Assembly (NCBI GenBank): GCA_028287665.1
Contig: JAQBPF010000133.1
Coordinates: 1 to 5,257 of the forward strand
Direction of reading: 5' to 3'
DNA from: Deinococcus sp.
GTDB taxonomy: Bacteria > Deinococcota > Deinococci > Deinococcales > Deinococcaceae
Length of the DNA stretch: 5,257 nt
The translations under genes and the position numbers were made by a program. Positions 5,210-5,257 of the stretch are shown piece by piece. The notes under the pieces are model-generated. The model searched no databases. It was not told where the DNA came from and was given only the letters and a program-made list of their open reading frames with translations. Each line of letters opens with the position of its first letter. The first letter of the stretch is position 1.

Positions 5210-5257
5210 TAATGACCGAGCGGAGCGAGTGAATTTCATTGAGCAGGACGAAGAATG
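5207..5257 (+). other. 3' end region with stacked stops and possible next gene start
   Basis: The DinB-like frame ends in TAA TAA TGA (5207-5215). A short near-repetitive motif CCGAGCGGAGCGAGTG follows at 5216-5231. The window ends in an ATG (5255-5257) preceded 6 bases upstream by AGGA (5245-5248), which could be the start of another plus-strand gene. Nothing of its product is visible. Confidence 0.3.

Noticed and set aside
5212..5232. Mini-ORF MTERSE after the DinB-like gene
   Set aside because: It is six codons with no ribosome-binding site, overlaps the stacked stops, and is better explained as a by-product of the GAGCGGAGCGAG motif.
1..5257. Search for mobile elements, phage genes, toxin-antitoxin pairs or defence genes
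   Set aside because: No transposase, integrase, terminal inverted repeats, target duplications, or defence or toxin motifs were seen. All supported genes are chromosomal housekeeping or small enzyme families.

Overview
The window reads as an ordinary chromosomal segment of a high-GC bacterium, most likely Deinococcus or a close relative. The evidence for this is a peptide deformylase with an acidic insertion, a 99-residue RNA polymerase omega subunit of Thermus/Deinococcus type, a possible leaderless start, and GC-biased third codon positions. The genus assignment is inferred from protein character and was not tested by a database search.

Layout. Positions 1-145 are non-coding leader. Positions 146-1767 hold def and fmt on the plus strand, overlapping through TTGA (TTG start, TGA stop). 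These two enzymes are opposite halves of the N-formylmethionine cycle: Fmt formylates initiator Met-tRNA, and deformylase removes the formyl group from the new protein. In the same direction, 15 bases later, comes a 224-residue protein with LURP-one/tubby-like (scramblase-related) character (1783-2457). A perfect 18-bp hairpin (2488-2538) separates it from a convergent CPA1-type Na+/H+ antiporter on the minus strand (2548-3813). The next gene on the minus strand is rpoZ (4039-4338). It ends in its own terminator (3979-4011), and a degenerate 15-17-bp tandem repeat runs on from the terminator tail. A non-coding stretch of about 300 bp (4339-4642) separates rpoZ from a divergent DinB/YfiT-fold gene (4643-5209). 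The last 48 bases hold stacked stop codons, a short GAGCGGAGCGAG motif and possibly the start codon of the next gene.

The genes are mostly housekeeping: translation initiation and maturation, the transcription core, ion homeostasis, and one putative metal-dependent small-molecule transferase. I see no mobile element, CRISPR array, phage module or complete RNA gene. I also see no convincing new multi-gene system. The points most worth a second look are the tandem repeat grown from the rpoZ terminator tail, the duplicated motif in the LURP-one-like protein, and the possible leaderless start of the DinB-like gene.
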